A stretch of 64,000 nucleotides of DNA from Vibrio rumoiensis (GCF_002218045.2 NZ_AP018685.1:992001-1056000); one strand, 5' to 3'; positions 7,779-17,980 are shown, counted from the stretch's first letter. The notes: generated by a model from the sequence alone, not told the origin. Numbers and translations are program-made.

Positions 7779-9131
7779 ATGAGTCAGCAGGATGTGAAAA
7801 CCCGCAATGGTGAGCGAATTGCTATTGTCTCTGGTCTTAGAACCCCATTTGCTCGTCAAGGGACGGCTTTCAAACAAGTGCCGGCTGTTGACCTTGGTAA
7901 AATGGTGGTTAGTGAATTATTGGCGAGAACACAAATTGATCCAAAACTGGTTGATCAAGTGGTATTTGGTCAAGTCGTTCAAATGCCTGCTGCTCCCAAT
8001 ATCGCTAGAGAAATTGTGTTAGGTACGGGCATGAATGTGTCGACCGATGCTTATAGTGTTACGCGTGCGTGTGCCACTAGCTTTCAATCTGCCGTGAACG
8101 TGGCAGAAAGCATCATGGCGGGAAACATTGAAATAGGTATTGCGGGTGGAGCGGATTCTTCTTCCGTATTACCTATTGGTGTTTCTAAGTCACTGGCGCA
8201 AGGCTTGTTAGAATTGAGCAAAGCCAAAACTTTACCGCAAAAACTTTCTATTATTCGTAAATTGTCTTTTAAAGATCTGATGCCAGTTCCTCCTGCGGTT
8301 GCTGAGTACTCGACCGGATTATCTATGGGGCAAACAGCTGAACAAATGGCGAAAACACATCAAATTGCTCGTGAAGATCAAGATGCGTTAGCTCACCGTT
8401 CGCATACTCTTGCTGCTCAAGCATGGGAAGATGGCTTGATTCAAGATGAAGTGATGACCGCTTACCCAGAACCATATAAAGAGTGGATCCATCAAGATAA
8501 CAATATTCGTCAGGATTCTCAGGTTGAACAATATGCCAAGTTGCGACCAGCATTTGATAAAAAGTTTGGTAGCGTGACCGCTGCAACCAGCACGCCATTA
8601 ACTGATGGTGCAGCTGCTGTTTTGATGATGAGTGAAAGCAAAGCGAAAGAATTAGGGTTAGAAGTGTTGGGTTATATTCGTTCTTATGCTTTCTCTGCGA
8701 TTCAAGTCGAAGAAGATATGTTGATGGGACCGTCTTATGCGACGCCAATTGCGCTAGATAGAGCTGGCATTGAATTAGCCGATCTTGATTTGATCGAAAT
8801 GCATGAAGCCTTCGCAGCTCAAACGTTAGCGAATGTTAAAATGTTTGCCTCAGAAACCTTTGCGAAAGAAAAGCTGGGTCGAGAAAAAGCCATTGGTGTG
8901 ATTGATATGGATAAATTTAACGTACTTGGCGGTTCACTCGCTTATGGGCATCCCTTTGCTGCAACGGGTGCGCGCTTAATGACACAAACGCTACGTGAGT
9001 TAAAGCGCCGTGGTGGAGGGTTGGCACTAACCACCGCATGTGCCGCAGGTGGTTTAGGCGCGGCCGTCATTCTTGAAGTGGATAAGCTAGAAGTCGATAA
9101 AGATGAAGCACAGACGCAAGGAGCGAAATAA
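7779..9131 (+). CDS. fadI: 3-ketoacyl-CoA thiolase FadI (acetyl-CoA C-acyltransferase)
   Basis: Beta subunit of the FadIJ beta-oxidation complex, 450 residues; cleaves 3-ketoacyl-CoA to acetyl-CoA and a shortened acyl-CoA. The nucleophilic cysteine is in TRACATSFQSA (Cys98); the catalytic His regions MHEAFAAQ and YGHPFAATGAR and the second Cys in TACAAGG are present. The ribosome site AAGGAA is 8 bases ahead of the ATG. The stop overlaps the fadJ start (TAATG). The FadI type is recognised by length and by its partner fadJ downstream. Confidence 0.95.
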   Translation: MSQQDVKTRNGERIAIVSGLRTPFARQGTAFKQVPAVDLGKMVVSELLARTQIDPKLVDQVVFGQVVQMPAAPNIAREIVLGTGMNVSTDAYSVTRACATSFQSAVNVAESIMAGNIEIGIAGGADSSSVLPIGVSKSLAQGLLELSKAKTLPQKLSIIRKLSFKDLMPVPPAVAEYSTGLSMGQTAEQMAKTHQIAREDQDALAHRSHTLAAQAWEDGLIQDEVMTAYPEPYKEWIHQDNNIRQDSQVEQYAKLRPAFDKKFGSVTAATSTPLTDGAAAVLMMSESKAKELGLEVLGYIRSYAFSAIQVEEDMLMGPSYATPIALDRAGIELADLDLIEMHEAFAAQTLANVKMFASETFAKEKLGREKAIGVIDMDKFNVLGGSLAYGHPFAATGARLMTQTLRELKRRGGGLALTTACAAGGLGAAVILEVDKLEVDKDEAQTQGAK

Positions 9132-11275
9132 TGACAATGGATAATCAAGTTTCAGCAAAGCAGGTTTCGACCAATAATGCTTTCACGTTAACCATTGATG
9201 ATAACCAAGTTGCGTGGCTTGCGGTTGATGTACCGAATGAAAAAATGAACACCTTGCAAGCCGAATTTGCCGAGCAAATGCAAGTTATCTTTGAACAATT
9301 AGAGCAAAAGAAATCAGACATTAAAGGGATGGTTATTCATTCGCTCAAGCCGGATAACTTTATCGCAGGTGCTGATGTTCGTATGTTGGATGCTTGTCAG
9401 TCCGCACAAGAAGCCGAATCGTTAGCGACTCAAGGGCAAGAGATGTTTAACCGTCTATCTTCGTTGCCTTTTACGGTGGTAGCTGCGATTCATGGCCCAT
9501 GTTTAGGGGGTGGATTGGAGTTGGCTCTAGCTTGTGATTATCGTGTTTGTAGTGATAGCGATTCGACGCGTTTAGGTTTACCTGAAGTTCAATTGGGTTT
9601 ATTACCAGGTTCAGGTGGGACGCAGCGATTGCCTCGATTAGTCGGCTTACTTGATAGCTTAGATATGATTTTGACGGGTAAGCAATTACGTGCGAAGAAA
9701 GCCTTGAAATTAGGCTTAGCCGATGCATGTGTTCCTCAATCTATTTTATTACAAGCGGCGCAACAGTTTATTCATAAATCGAAGCGTAAGGCGAAGAAAG
9801 ACATTAAAGAATCACTTATCTCTAATACCGGATTTGGTCGTAAAGTGATCTTTGAACAAGCAGCGAAAAAGGCCAACCAAAAGAGCCGTGGAAATTACCC
9901 CGCGATTAAAGCCATTTTACAAGTAATTCAATATGGTCTTGAAAAAGGCTTAAAAGAAGGCTTGGCAAAAGAAGCGCAAGAGTTTGGTCGTTTGGTGATG
10001 ACCTCCGAGTCACGCGCTTTGCGTTCGATTTTCTTTGCCACGACTGAAATGAAGAAAGATTTTGGCAGTACCGCTCAACCCAAAAACATCCAAGGTGTTG
10101 GGATCTTAGGTGGTGGTTTAATGGGGGCAGGCATTGGTTATGTCTCGGCAACCAAAGCAAATGTGCCAGTTAGATTTAAAGATGTCTCGAATGATGGCGT
10201 ATTACATGCCATGAACTATAGCTACAAGCTGCTGAGTAAATTACTTGAGCGTCGCGCGATTACCAAAGCGCAATTGCAAAAACAGATGCAGTCAATTTCT
10301 GGTGGCACTGACTTTACCGGTTTTAGCCAAAAAGACATGGTGATAGAGGCCGTGTTTGAAGATCTGTCGCTGAAGCAAAGCATGGTGCGAGATATTGAAG
10401 CTCAAGCTAAAAAAGGCGTGATATTTGCGACGAACACCTCTTCATTGCCGATCAGTAAAATTGCTCAAGGCGCGGCAAAGCCAGAAAATGTGATCGGCCT
10501 GCATTACTTTAGCCCGGTAGATAAAATGCCATTAGTCGAAGTTATTCCGCATGAAGGGACTTCAGATGAGGTAATTGCTACCACCGTTAAGTTTGCGCGT
10601 AAACAAGGTAAAACACCGATCGTGGTGAAAGATAAGGCTGGCTTTTATGTGAATCGCATTCTTGCGCCTTACATGAATGAAGCCGCTAAGATCTTATTAT
10701 CCGGTGAACCTATTGAGCATATCGATGAAGCTTTACTCAACTTTGGCTTCCCCGTTGGCCCGATAGCTTTATTGGATGAAGTTGGAGTGGATATTGGGGC
10801 TAAAATTACGCCGATTTTAGTTGAAGAGCTTGGTGAGCGTTTTAAAGCGCCAGATGTGTTTGAGACCTTGCTAAAAGATGGACGTAAAGGACGTAAGAGT
10901 GGCAAAGGCTTCTATACCTATAAAGGCAAAAAGAAAGAAGTGGATAAATCCGTTTATCGCTTGCTAAAACTCAGCCCAGATTCCATCTTAAGTGAAGAGG
11001 TCGTCGCAATGCGTTGCGTTCTTCTGATGATTAATGAAGCGGTTCGAGCATTAGATGATGGTATTATTAGCTGCCCAAGAGATGGTGATATTGGCGCGAT
11101 TTTTGGTATTGGTTTTCCGCCATTTTTAGGTGGCCCGTTCCGTTATATCGATCAAATTGGAGCAGTAAAATTAGTTGATATCATGAACGAGTACGCGGAA
11201 AAATACGGCAGCCGTTTTGCTCCGTGTGACGGCTTACTGACTCGCGCCGGAACGGGTGATAAGTTCTATTCATAA
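9131..11275 (+). CDS. fadJ: Multifunctional beta-oxidation enzyme FadJ (enoyl-CoA hydratase / 3-hydroxyacyl-CoA dehydrogenase)
   Basis: Alpha subunit of the FadIJ complex, 714 residues. The N-terminal crotonase domain (about 15-205) shows FIAGADVRML and LPEVQLGLLPGSGGTQRLPRL split around the catalytic Glu; the dehydrogenase domain begins with the NAD-binding motif VGILGGGLMGAGIGY (about 323) and continues with the C-terminal 3HCDH domains. Translationally coupled to fadI by a 1-base overlap. A strong terminator follows at 11317-11350. Confidence 0.95.
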   Translation: MTMDNQVSAKQVSTNNAFTLTIDDNQVAWLAVDVPNEKMNTLQAEFAEQMQVIFEQLEQKKSDIKGMVIHSLKPDNFIAGADVRMLDACQSAQEAESLATQGQEMFNRLSSLPFTVVAAIHGPCLGGGLELALACDYRVCSDSDSTRLGLPEVQLGLLPGSGGTQRLPRLVGLLDSLDMILTGKQLRAKKALKLGLADACVPQSILLQAAQQFIHKSKRKAKKDIKESLISNTGFGRKVIFEQAAKKANQKSRGNYPAIKAILQVIQYGLEKGLKEGLAKEAQEFGRLVMTSESRALRSIFFATTEMKKDFGSTAQPKNIQGVGILGGGLMGAGIGYVSATKANVPVRFKDVSNDGVLHAMNYSYKLLSKLLERRAITKAQLQKQMQSISGGTDFTGFSQKDMVIEAVFEDLSLKQSMVRDIEAQAKKGVIFATNTSSLPISKIAQGAAKPENVIGLHYFSPVDKMPLVEVIPHEGTSDEVIATTVKFARKQGKTPIVVKDKAGFYVNRILAPYMNEAAKILLSGEPIEHIDEALLNFGFPVGPIALLDEVGVDIGAKITPILVEELGERFKAPDVFETLLKDGRKGRKSGKGFYTYKGKKKEVDKSVYRLLKLSPDSILSEEVVAMRCVLLMINEAVRALDDGIISCPRDGDIGAIFGIGFPPFLGGPFRYIDQIGAVKLVDIMNEYAEKYGSRFAPCDGLLTRAGTGDKFYS

Positions 11276-11316
11276 CCACCGCTGGTAATCAATGACCTAG
11301 CTGACTGAGGTTAAAT

Positions 11317-11350
11317 AAAAAGCTTTGCATGTTGAGTGCAAAGCTTTTTT
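11317..11350. terminator. Bidirectional terminator between fadJ and the M16 protease gene
   Basis: AAAAAGCTTTGCA (11317-11329) and TGCAAAGCTTTTT (11337-11349) form a 13-bp stem with a 7-base loop, with a T-run after it and an A-run before it, so it can serve both converging genes. Confidence 0.9.
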
Positions 11351-11370
11351 ATTCCTTCTCGGCTCTCAGC

Positions 11371-14190
11371 TTAACCTAAATCGATATCTTTAGGCCGTAG
11401 TTGAAATTCGTCAATCGAGCCTATTTCTAACCCCGCCTCTAAATCGGGAGCATCAGAGTGCTCGGTGCCTTTTGAGTGCATAATTAAACGGTTGGCCGTT
11501 CTTGGTTTTAATGTGTTGACGACAAAACGGATCATTTCACTCCGATCTAATTTAAGAATTTCTTCGACTACTATTTCACGATTATTAAATTCGTAATCTT
11601 TATTACCAATGGCCACCCAAAAACGTTGACCTCTGGCTCGCAGGTTACTATCTGGTGACATGATTTGATTGAGCAATCCATGTTTACTGTTTTGCCATTG
11701 CTGTTCGTTTAATTCTAATAGCACTAAATAAAAGGCATTGAGGAATTCATCGACAGACGCTAATAACTCACTCGGTGCAGCATTGGGAGATTGCACATAA
11801 AGCGCTAAACCAGGGTGACGATTGAGTGGCATATTGCCAGTGCCGACCATATAACCAAGTTGCTGTTTAGTGCGTATTTCATGAAAAAATCCCGCCGACA
11901 TCAAATGATTGGCTAAAGTATAGAGGGCGACATTTTCTGGTGAAACTTCAGGCGATTGATAGTATACCACTAATGCTGAATCAGCTTGGTTACAGTGGAC
12001 CTCTCGCTGGAACGTGCCATTATCACCAAGCATGACTAATGGTCGTAATGATTCTTCATATTGCTGGTTTTTAACCCGTAAAGCGGACTTTAAGCTCGTA
12101 GCAAGATCGGTGGCGGCTTGTTTTGGCCAATCGCCATAAACAAACATTTCAACATGCAATTCAGCCAGCATTGCGCTCACAAAAGCAGGTAGCTCATCAA
12201 CCTCAATAGATTCGAGTGCCTCAATCAGTACCGGATAAGGTGGATTATTTGGCTGTAAAATACCGGTCATCGCATTAAACAATTGAGAGACTGGGCGATC
12301 TTTTTCAGTGTTTTTCCAATTACGTAGCATTTGTCGCTTAATTGAATCAAAGCGAGATTGGCTAAATTCACGTGATGCAAAGCGATGAATGATGACGTCA
12401 AGTAACTGAGCTTGCTTTTGTGTAAATCCAGACAACATCAATGTTACGCCGCCTTGGTGCGCATACAGGTTGTAGCCCATTCCTGCAATTTCAGCTTGGT
12501 AGGTTTCTTTCGCGAGAGAGTCGAGAAACATCTCAACACATAAACGGGTTTTAACTATCTTCCTTGCCGTTGAAACCGCGTGCGGGCTGTCAATAGCGAT
12601 AAAGGCTAACCCTTTAGGCACTCGAAATTCCCGTTCTTGTAAGTGCCATAAACGAAATCCAGGTTTATCTTCGATAAGCTCAGGTAGGGTCGATTCACTT
12701 TCGAGTGGAGCCGGATCTAACTCATAGCAAATATAAGGGTTCGGCTCCGGAAGTGTTAGCTCACCTGTGATTGCTGGTTGTGTCCAGCTTTCGAATTCTT
12801 GCGAGTTAATGGAGCGTGTAGAATACGGTGTGTTATACCACTTGGCTTGTTTATCGTAGGTCAAACCTTTCGCGATCAGCATGATTCGCATGTTATAAGG
12901 GGTAAAGTGACGCAATAGTTGGCGTAGATGATCCTCGTCAAAATGATTCATCATGTAATCACCATAGATCACATCATCAGGTTGGTAATTTTGTAAATTG
13001 ATGACGAGATGGCTAGCAATATCAATGGGGCGTGAGGCTTCTTGGAAACGAAAGGCCGACTCAAGCACGGCTTGTTTTTCATTGTAACGCCACTCTGTGA
13101 GTCCTTGTTGACGAATTAACTCAATGAATTCAAAAATACGTCGAACAATAGATTCAATTTCAGATAAGCCTTGTTGGGTGAGGCTACAGCTGATCGAAAA
13201 TTCGCGGAAATTACTGCCACTGATACCACCTCCAGCCGTTAAAGAGGTAATGAGCTCTTTGGCTTTAAGATGCTGAAGCAGGCTGCCTTCACTTTCATCA
13301 CCTAATAAATGGGCAAAAAATGACAGTGGTTTGGATTGATAAAACTTGTCCATACTCGGAAAGTTAAATGTCAGTATCAGCTTGCGTGAATCTTTTTCAG
13401 GCTCAACGCAAACAAATTTTGCTGCATCTTGTTCACGAACGAGCGGAATATTAATGCTTTTTCCCGCTCGTTGATTATTAGTGATAGCGGAGAAGTAGTT
13501 TTGAGCGGCTTCTTCTAATTGATCAAGACTATGGGGCCCAACGAGTGTGACCGTCATGAGATCCGCAGAATATTGTTGTCGGTAAAATTCGATTATCTCA
13601 TCACGAATAGAAGAGGTAGGCTCTCCATTCTCATCCAGCAAATCACTTAATGTTTCTACATTGCCAACCGAGAATTTGGCAAATGGGTGCTCTGGGTTAA
13701 CCACTTCTTTGTGGACTTGGTACAAGCGCCTCATATCGTCTTTTAGCTTTAAGCGAAATTCGGATTCTACGGCTTGGCGCTCTTTTTCTAGCGCTTCTGG
13801 ATTGAATAGCGGAGCGATAAAAAACTGACTGAATCGATCTAGTGCTTGCATATAGGCTTCTGGGACAATATCGAAGAAAAAGCAAGTATGCTCGGTCCCC
13901 GTCCATGCATTGTTCTTACCGCCATTTTGGTTAATGAAAGATTGAAACTCCCCGATAATAGGGTACTTTTCAGTGCCTAAAAATAGCATGTGCTCTAGAT
14001 AATGCGCGAGACCTTCACGGTGATAAGGATCATCAAAATGGCCAACATTAACCGCGAGAGCCGCTGCCGCTTTTTGAGCATTTTCGTCATGAACGAGCAA
14101 AACGCGTAATTGGTTGTTGAGTGTAATATGGCGATAATGTTTTTGATCGTTTGGACTGATGTGCACGATACACTCCTTGAGATGAGTCAT
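11371..14190 (-). CDS. Insulinase-family (M16A) zinc metalloprotease, pitrilysin-like
   Basis: Large M16 protease of 939 residues, the size of E. coli pitrilysin (PtrA). The inverted zinc motif HxxEH is His63-Tyr-Leu-Glu66-His67 in GLAHYLEHMLFLGTE, and the third ligand Glu144 lies in VESEFRL, at the spacing typical of the family. Four M16 domains are expected; only the first carries the metal site. Unlike E. coli PtrA it has no signal peptide, so a cytoplasmic location is inferred. It degrades peptides rather than folded proteins in known relatives. It converges with fadJ. Confidence 0.9.
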   Translation of the reverse strand: MTHLKECIVHISPNDQKHYRHITLNNQLRVLLVHDENAQKAAAALAVNVGHFDDPYHREGLAHYLEHMLFLGTEKYPIIGEFQSFINQNGGKNNAWTGTEHTCFFFDIVPEAYMQALDRFSQFFIAPLFNPEALEKERQAVESEFRLKLKDDMRRLYQVHKEVVNPEHPFAKFSVGNVETLSDLLDENGEPTSSIRDEIIEFYRQQYSADLMTVTLVGPHSLDQLEEAAQNYFSAITNNQRAGKSINIPLVREQDAAKFVCVEPEKDSRKLILTFNFPSMDKFYQSKPLSFFAHLLGDESEGSLLQHLKAKELITSLTAGGGISGSNFREFSISCSLTQQGLSEIESIVRRIFEFIELIRQQGLTEWRYNEKQAVLESAFRFQEASRPIDIASHLVINLQNYQPDDVIYGDYMMNHFDEDHLRQLLRHFTPYNMRIMLIAKGLTYDKQAKWYNTPYSTRSINSQEFESWTQPAITGELTLPEPNPYICYELDPAPLESESTLPELIEDKPGFRLWHLQEREFRVPKGLAFIAIDSPHAVSTARKIVKTRLCVEMFLDSLAKETYQAEIAGMGYNLYAHQGGVTLMLSGFTQKQAQLLDVIIHRFASREFSQSRFDSIKRQMLRNWKNTEKDRPVSQLFNAMTGILQPNNPPYPVLIEALESIEVDELPAFVSAMLAELHVEMFVYGDWPKQAATDLATSLKSALRVKNQQYEESLRPLVMLGDNGTFQREVHCNQADSALVVYYQSPEVSPENVALYTLANHLMSAGFFHEIRTKQQLGYMVGTGNMPLNRHPGLALYVQSPNAAPSELLASVDEFLNAFYLVLLELNEQQWQNSKHGLLNQIMSPDSNLRARGQRFWVAIGNKDYEFNNREIVVEEILKLDRSEMIRFVVNTLKPRTANRLIMHSKGTEHSDAPDLEAGLEIGSIDEFQLRPKDIDLG

Positions 14191-14530
14191 TTATGGCACT
14201 AATAACGATGAGTCGTCATGAAACTTTAGTGCGCGAAACCTCTATCTTGATATACACCCTTCAATGACGGTGAGTATAGAGACTTTAATAAGACTTTTAA
14301 TCATAAGCACTTATCAACAATAGTAATTATGACGCTTAGTTGTTTGGCTGCAAATGGTTTCTGTGAGTTATTAAGATGAAATCAAATAATAGTCTCTAAT
14401 CTTGTGCACAAGCGTGCATTTCTGGAATTTTTTCTATTAAACATTAGGAATTTCGATAATATCTATGCTTGAGTTGTTATACTAAAGTCTAACATTCGAT
14501 CAATATTTACGTAGTTATGTAGGGTTAGGT
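14191..14530. other. Divergent region between the M16 protease gene and sixA
   Basis: 340 bases, no gene supported. A TATACT (14478-14483) about 48 bases ahead of sixA may be a -10 element. Two distant inverted octamers, TAGAGACT near 14277 and AGTCTCTA near 14391, pair across about 105 bases. Nothing else firm is seen. Confidence 0.4.
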
Positions 14531-14995
14531 ATGCAAATTTTTATTATGCGCCATGGTGATGCAGAAACTTTTGCCGCATCAGATGCTGAGCGTCCATTAA
14601 GTTCAATGGGACGTGATGGTTCTTATCAAATGGCGCAATATTGCAAAGAGCGCGGACATGATGAATTTGATCTTGTGTTAGTGAGTCCGTATCTGCGTGC
14701 TCAACAAACATGGCAAACCATTGCACCTTTATTAAAAGCAGGCAAGGTTGAAGATTGTGCGGATATTACTCCGTATGGGGATTCAGAGTCTGTGGTGGAA
14801 TATGTATGTGCTTTAGCGGAAACGCAGTTTGTACAAAATATTTTGCTGGTTTCGCATTTACCATTAGTGGGCTATTTAACTGCAGATTTTGTGACGGATA
14901 TTCCACCGCCTATGTTCCCAACGTCAGGTGTAGCGTGTATTGATTTTGATGTTGATACGCGTAAAGGGCAACTTTTATGGCAAGCTCAACCATAA
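14531..14995 (+). CDS. sixA: Phosphohistidine phosphatase SixA
   Basis: Histidine phosphatase-superfamily protein of 154 residues. The catalytic RHG motif is at residues 7-9 (MRHGDAE), with VSPYLRAQQT and the second His in LLVSHLPLVGYL. SixA removes phosphate from phosphohistidines such as those on ArcB HPt and the nitrogen phosphotransferase protein NPr (family knowledge). The neighbourhood fadIJ - sixA - smrB - prmB - aroC is shared with E. coli. A terminator follows at 15024-15048. Confidence 0.93.
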   Translation: MQIFIMRHGDAETFAASDAERPLSSMGRDGSYQMAQYCKERGHDEFDLVLVSPYLRAQQTWQTIAPLLKAGKVEDCADITPYGDSESVVEYVCALAETQFVQNILLVSHLPLVGYLTADFVTDIPPPMFPTSGVACIDFDVDTRKGQLLWQAQP

Positions 14996-15023
14996 TGCAC
15001 TCAAACCGTGAATGATTTTAACG

Positions 15024-15048
15024 AAGGAGGCGATTGAGCCTCCTTTTT
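15024..15048 (+). terminator. Terminator between sixA and smrB
   Basis: AAGGAGGC (15024-15031) and GCCTCCTT (15038-15045) form a perfect 8-bp GC-rich stem with a 6-base loop followed by T residues. It lies between converging genes. Confidence 0.88.
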
Positions 15049-15094
15049 TATTTTTGATAACGAGTTATTGGGAAGAGGGAGCTTGTCACGAAGG

Positions 15095-15625
15095 CTACTT
15101 TTCCGGAATAGAAAGTAAAACCAATAATGCGCCATTACCGCCAAATTCTAGTGGTGCTTGATGGTAGGCCATGACATCTGGGTGTTGGGCAAGCCATAAA
15201 GGGACTTTCTGCTTTAAGATGTGTTTACCGATACCGTGCATGACGCTGGCACAATCTATGCCCTCTTTTACACAATGCGCAATCATGGCACCAAGCTCAC
15301 GTTTGGCTTCCATTTGAGTCATACCGTGTAAATCCAAAAACACATCGGGAACATACACACCACGGCGCAAGCGCTTTAATTCGTATTTTGATACATCGTC
15401 ACGAGCATAACGAGTTGGGCCATCTTCACTGAGCAAAGGCACAAACTCATCCGAAAAGTAGAACTCATTATCCTTCGCTTCACGGAAAGTGCGACGAATT
15501 TCTTTTTGTTGTAAGTTCTTTTTCGGTTGTTGGATTATGGTATCCTGTGACAACTTTTTTACGCCCTTCATTTCTTGTTGAAATAGCGCAAAATCGTCAT
15601 CGTTCTTGGTGCCTTTTTCGCTCAT
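15095..15625 (-). CDS. smrB: Ribosome-rescue endonuclease SmrB (YfcN)
   Basis: SMR-domain protein of 176 residues. The C-terminal Smr domain shows DLHGMTQMEAKREL and the second motif VMHGIGKHILK, then the family end GGNGALLVLL. Family knowledge: SmrB cleaves mRNA between collided ribosomes so that they can be rescued. The N-terminal 80 residues are charged and helical, as in the family, where this part binds the ribosome. It is transcribed divergently from prmB. Confidence 0.92.
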   Translation of the reverse strand: MSEKGTKNDDDFALFQQEMKGVKKLSQDTIIQQPKKNLQQKEIRRTFREAKDNEFYFSDEFVPLLSEDGPTRYARDDVSKYELKRLRRGVYVPDVFLDLHGMTQMEAKRELGAMIAHCVKEGIDCASVMHGIGKHILKQKVPLWLAQHPDVMAYHQAPLEFGGNGALLVLLSIPEK

Positions 15626-15755
15626 GACAAGTCCTTTACTTTAAGGGGCGGTATTGTAACCTTAAGCCTAGCGAAGCGCGAGTCTCTAATTTTTATCATA
15701 TATAGAGCTCTGGTTTGCTATATGGCTATTAGTTAAGCGCTACGCGGAGGCACTC

Positions 15756-16688
15756 TTGGATAAAATTTTTATAGATGAAGCGGTATCAGAACTGCATACC
15801 CTTCAAGACATGATTCGTTGGACGGTAAGTCGATTTAATGCGGCCGGCCTGTTTTACGGTCATGGCACAGATAACTCTTGGGATGAAGCTGTGCAATTAA
15901 TTCTTCCAACCTTGTACCTACCAATCGATGTTCCGCCGCATGTACTGAATTCTCGTCTCATTACTAGTGAGCGTATGCGCATTGTTGAGCGAGTGATTCA
16001 ACGCATTAATGAGCGTACACCTACCGCGTATTTAACCAACAAAGCTTGGTTTTGTGGGTTAGAGTTTTATGTCGATGAGCGTGTTCTCGTGCCTCGTTCA
16101 CCGATTGGAGAGCTTATTCAACAGCAATTCCAACCGTGGTTAACGGAAGAGCCTACTCGCATCATGGATCTTTGTACGGGAAGTGGTTGTATTGCAATTG
16201 CTTGTGCGTATGCTTTCGAAGATGCAGAAATCGATGCGATTGATATTTCACTTGATGCCCTGCAAGTGGCAGAGCGTAATATTCATGATCATGGCTTAGA
16301 GCAGCAGGTATACCCATTACGCTCTGATCTGTTTAATGATATCCCTCAAGATAAATATAATATCATCGTAACGAATCCACCGTATGTTGACCAAGAAGAC
16401 ATGGACAGCTTACCGGAGGAGTTCAAGCATGAACCAGAATTAGGTTTAGCTGCGGGCAGTGATGGTTTGAAATTGATGCGCCGTATTTTAGCGGATGCTC
16501 CTGATTACTTAACGGATAATGGTATTTTGATATGCGAAGTGGGTAATTCTATGGTGCATGTGATGAACCAATACCCTGAAATTCCATTTACTTGGCTTGA
16601 ATTTGAAAATGGCGGCCATGGGGTGTTCTTATTGACCCGTGAGCAGTTGGTTGAACATGCGAGTGAGTTTGCTATTTATAAGAAATAG
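15756..16688 (+). CDS. prmB: Ribosomal protein uL3 glutamine methyltransferase PrmB
   Basis: N5-glutamine methyltransferase of 310 residues that modifies ribosomal protein L3. The SAM motif is DLCTGSGCIAIACAYAF and the glutamine-binding motif NPPY is in VTNPPYVDQEDMD. The start codon is TTG at 15756: GCGGAGG lies about 6 bases upstream, and the translation MDKIFIDEAV matches the start of the E. coli protein. smrB is divergent; a terminator follows. Confidence 0.95.
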   Translation: MDKIFIDEAVSELHTLQDMIRWTVSRFNAAGLFYGHGTDNSWDEAVQLILPTLYLPIDVPPHVLNSRLITSERMRIVERVIQRINERTPTAYLTNKAWFCGLEFYVDERVLVPRSPIGELIQQQFQPWLTEEPTRIMDLCTGSGCIAIACAYAFEDAEIDAIDISLDALQVAERNIHDHGLEQQVYPLRSDLFNDIPQDKYNIIVTNPPYVDQEDMDSLPEEFKHEPELGLAAGSDGLKLMRRILADAPDYLTDNGILICEVGNSMVHVMNQYPEIPFTWLEFENGGHGVFLLTREQLVEHASEFAIYKK

Positions 16689-16715
16689 TCATTCAGTCCA
16701 CATGAATAACTTTAG

Positions 16716-16748
16716 AATGCCAACCTTTTATTGAGGTTGGCATTTTTA
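16716..16748 (+). terminator. Terminator of prmB
   Basis: AATGCCAACCT (16716-16726) and AGGTTGGCATT (16734-16744) form an 11-bp perfect stem with a 7-base loop and a T-run. Confidence 0.9.
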
Positions 16749-16870
16749 TTGGTCTATTTATGGTGAATAGGGCGATTATTTTTAAAAATAGGGTTTACAA
16801 GTCTAAGGCTTGGCGACACTATCTAAAGATATCGCAAATTAAAAAGTAAAAGATTGATTAAGAGGGATTC

Positions 16871-17956
16871 ATGGCAGGGAATAGTATTGGTCAGCACTTT
16901 CGAGTGACTACATTTGGTGAGAGCCACGGTAAAGCCTTAGGTTGTATTGTTGATGGTTGCCCTCCGGGGCTGCAACTTTCAGAAGAAGATTTACAAAAAG
17001 ATCTCGACCGTCGTCGTCCGGGAACATCTCGTTATACGACGGCTCGCCGTGAACCCGATGAAGTAGAAATCCTCTCTGGCGTATTTGAAGGGCAAACGAC
17101 CGGAACCTCTATTGGTTTAATGATTAAAAACACCGATCAGCGTTCCAAAGATTATTCTGAAATCATGGATAAATTTCGCCCAGGCCATGCTGATTATACC
17201 TACCATCAAAAATATGGCGTGCGTGATTACCGCGGTGGTGGTCGTTCTTCGGCTCGTGAAACGGCCATGCGCGTCGCTGCGGGTGGCATTGCTAAAAAAT
17301 ACCTAAAGCAAGAATTTGGCATTGAAATTCGTGCTTATTTATCTCAAATGGGTGAAGTGACCATTGATAAAGTCGATTGGAATGAAATAGAGAATAACCC
17401 ATTCTTTTGTCCTGATGCCGACAAAGTCGATGCGCTTGATGCTTTGATCCGTGATTTGAAAAAACAAGGCGATTCTATTGGTGCTAAATTATCGGTTGTC
17501 GCAACCAATGTACCTGTTGGTTTAGGCGAGCCTATTTTTGATCGTCTAGATGCCGATATCGCGCATGCTTTAATGGGCATTAATGCGGTTAAAGGGGTAG
17601 AGATTGGTGATGGTTTTGCGGTTGCAAATCAAAAAGGCAGTCAACACCGTGATGAGATGACACCACAAGGTTTTAAATCTAACCATGCAGGCGGAATATT
17701 AGGTGGTATTTCTTCTGGGCAAGATATTGTGGCAAGTATTGCCTTAAAACCGACGTCAAGTATTACGGTTCCTGGAGAAACCATTAATCGCCAAGGTGAA
17801 TCGACGTCTTTAATCACAAAGGGTCGCCATGATCCTTGCGTGGGGATTCGAGCCGTTCCTATCGTAGAAGCGATGCTAGCGATCGTTCTTATGGATCACT
17901 TGTTACGTCATCGTGGACAAAATCACGGAGTCACGACAGAAACGCCTATTTTATAG
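16871..17956 (+). CDS. aroC: Chorismate synthase AroC
   Basis: FMN-dependent chorismate synthase, 361 residues, last step of the shikimate pathway (EPSP to chorismate). The family signatures GESHGKALGCIVDGCPPG, RPGHADYTY and RGGGRSSARETAMRVAAG are visible in order, and the C-terminal half ends in the ISSGQDI and the RHDPCVGIRAVPI stretch. AAGAGGG lies 6-7 bases before the ATG. It is downstream of prmB as in E. coli but separated by a terminator, so it probably has its own promoter (TTTACA near 16794 as possible -35). Confidence 0.96.
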   Translation: MAGNSIGQHFRVTTFGESHGKALGCIVDGCPPGLQLSEEDLQKDLDRRRPGTSRYTTARREPDEVEILSGVFEGQTTGTSIGLMIKNTDQRSKDYSEIMDKFRPGHADYTYHQKYGVRDYRGGGRSSARETAMRVAAGGIAKKYLKQEFGIEIRAYLSQMGEVTIDKVDWNEIENNPFFCPDADKVDALDALIRDLKKQGDSIGAKLSVVATNVPVGLGEPIFDRLDADIAHALMGINAVKGVEIGDGFAVANQKGSQHRDEMTPQGFKSNHAGGILGGISSGQDIVASIALKPTSSITVPGETINRQGESTSLITKGRHDPCVGIRAVPIVEAMLAIVLMDHLLRHRGQNHGVTTETPIL

Positions 17957-17980
17957 CGACTCGATTCCATAGTTTTAACC

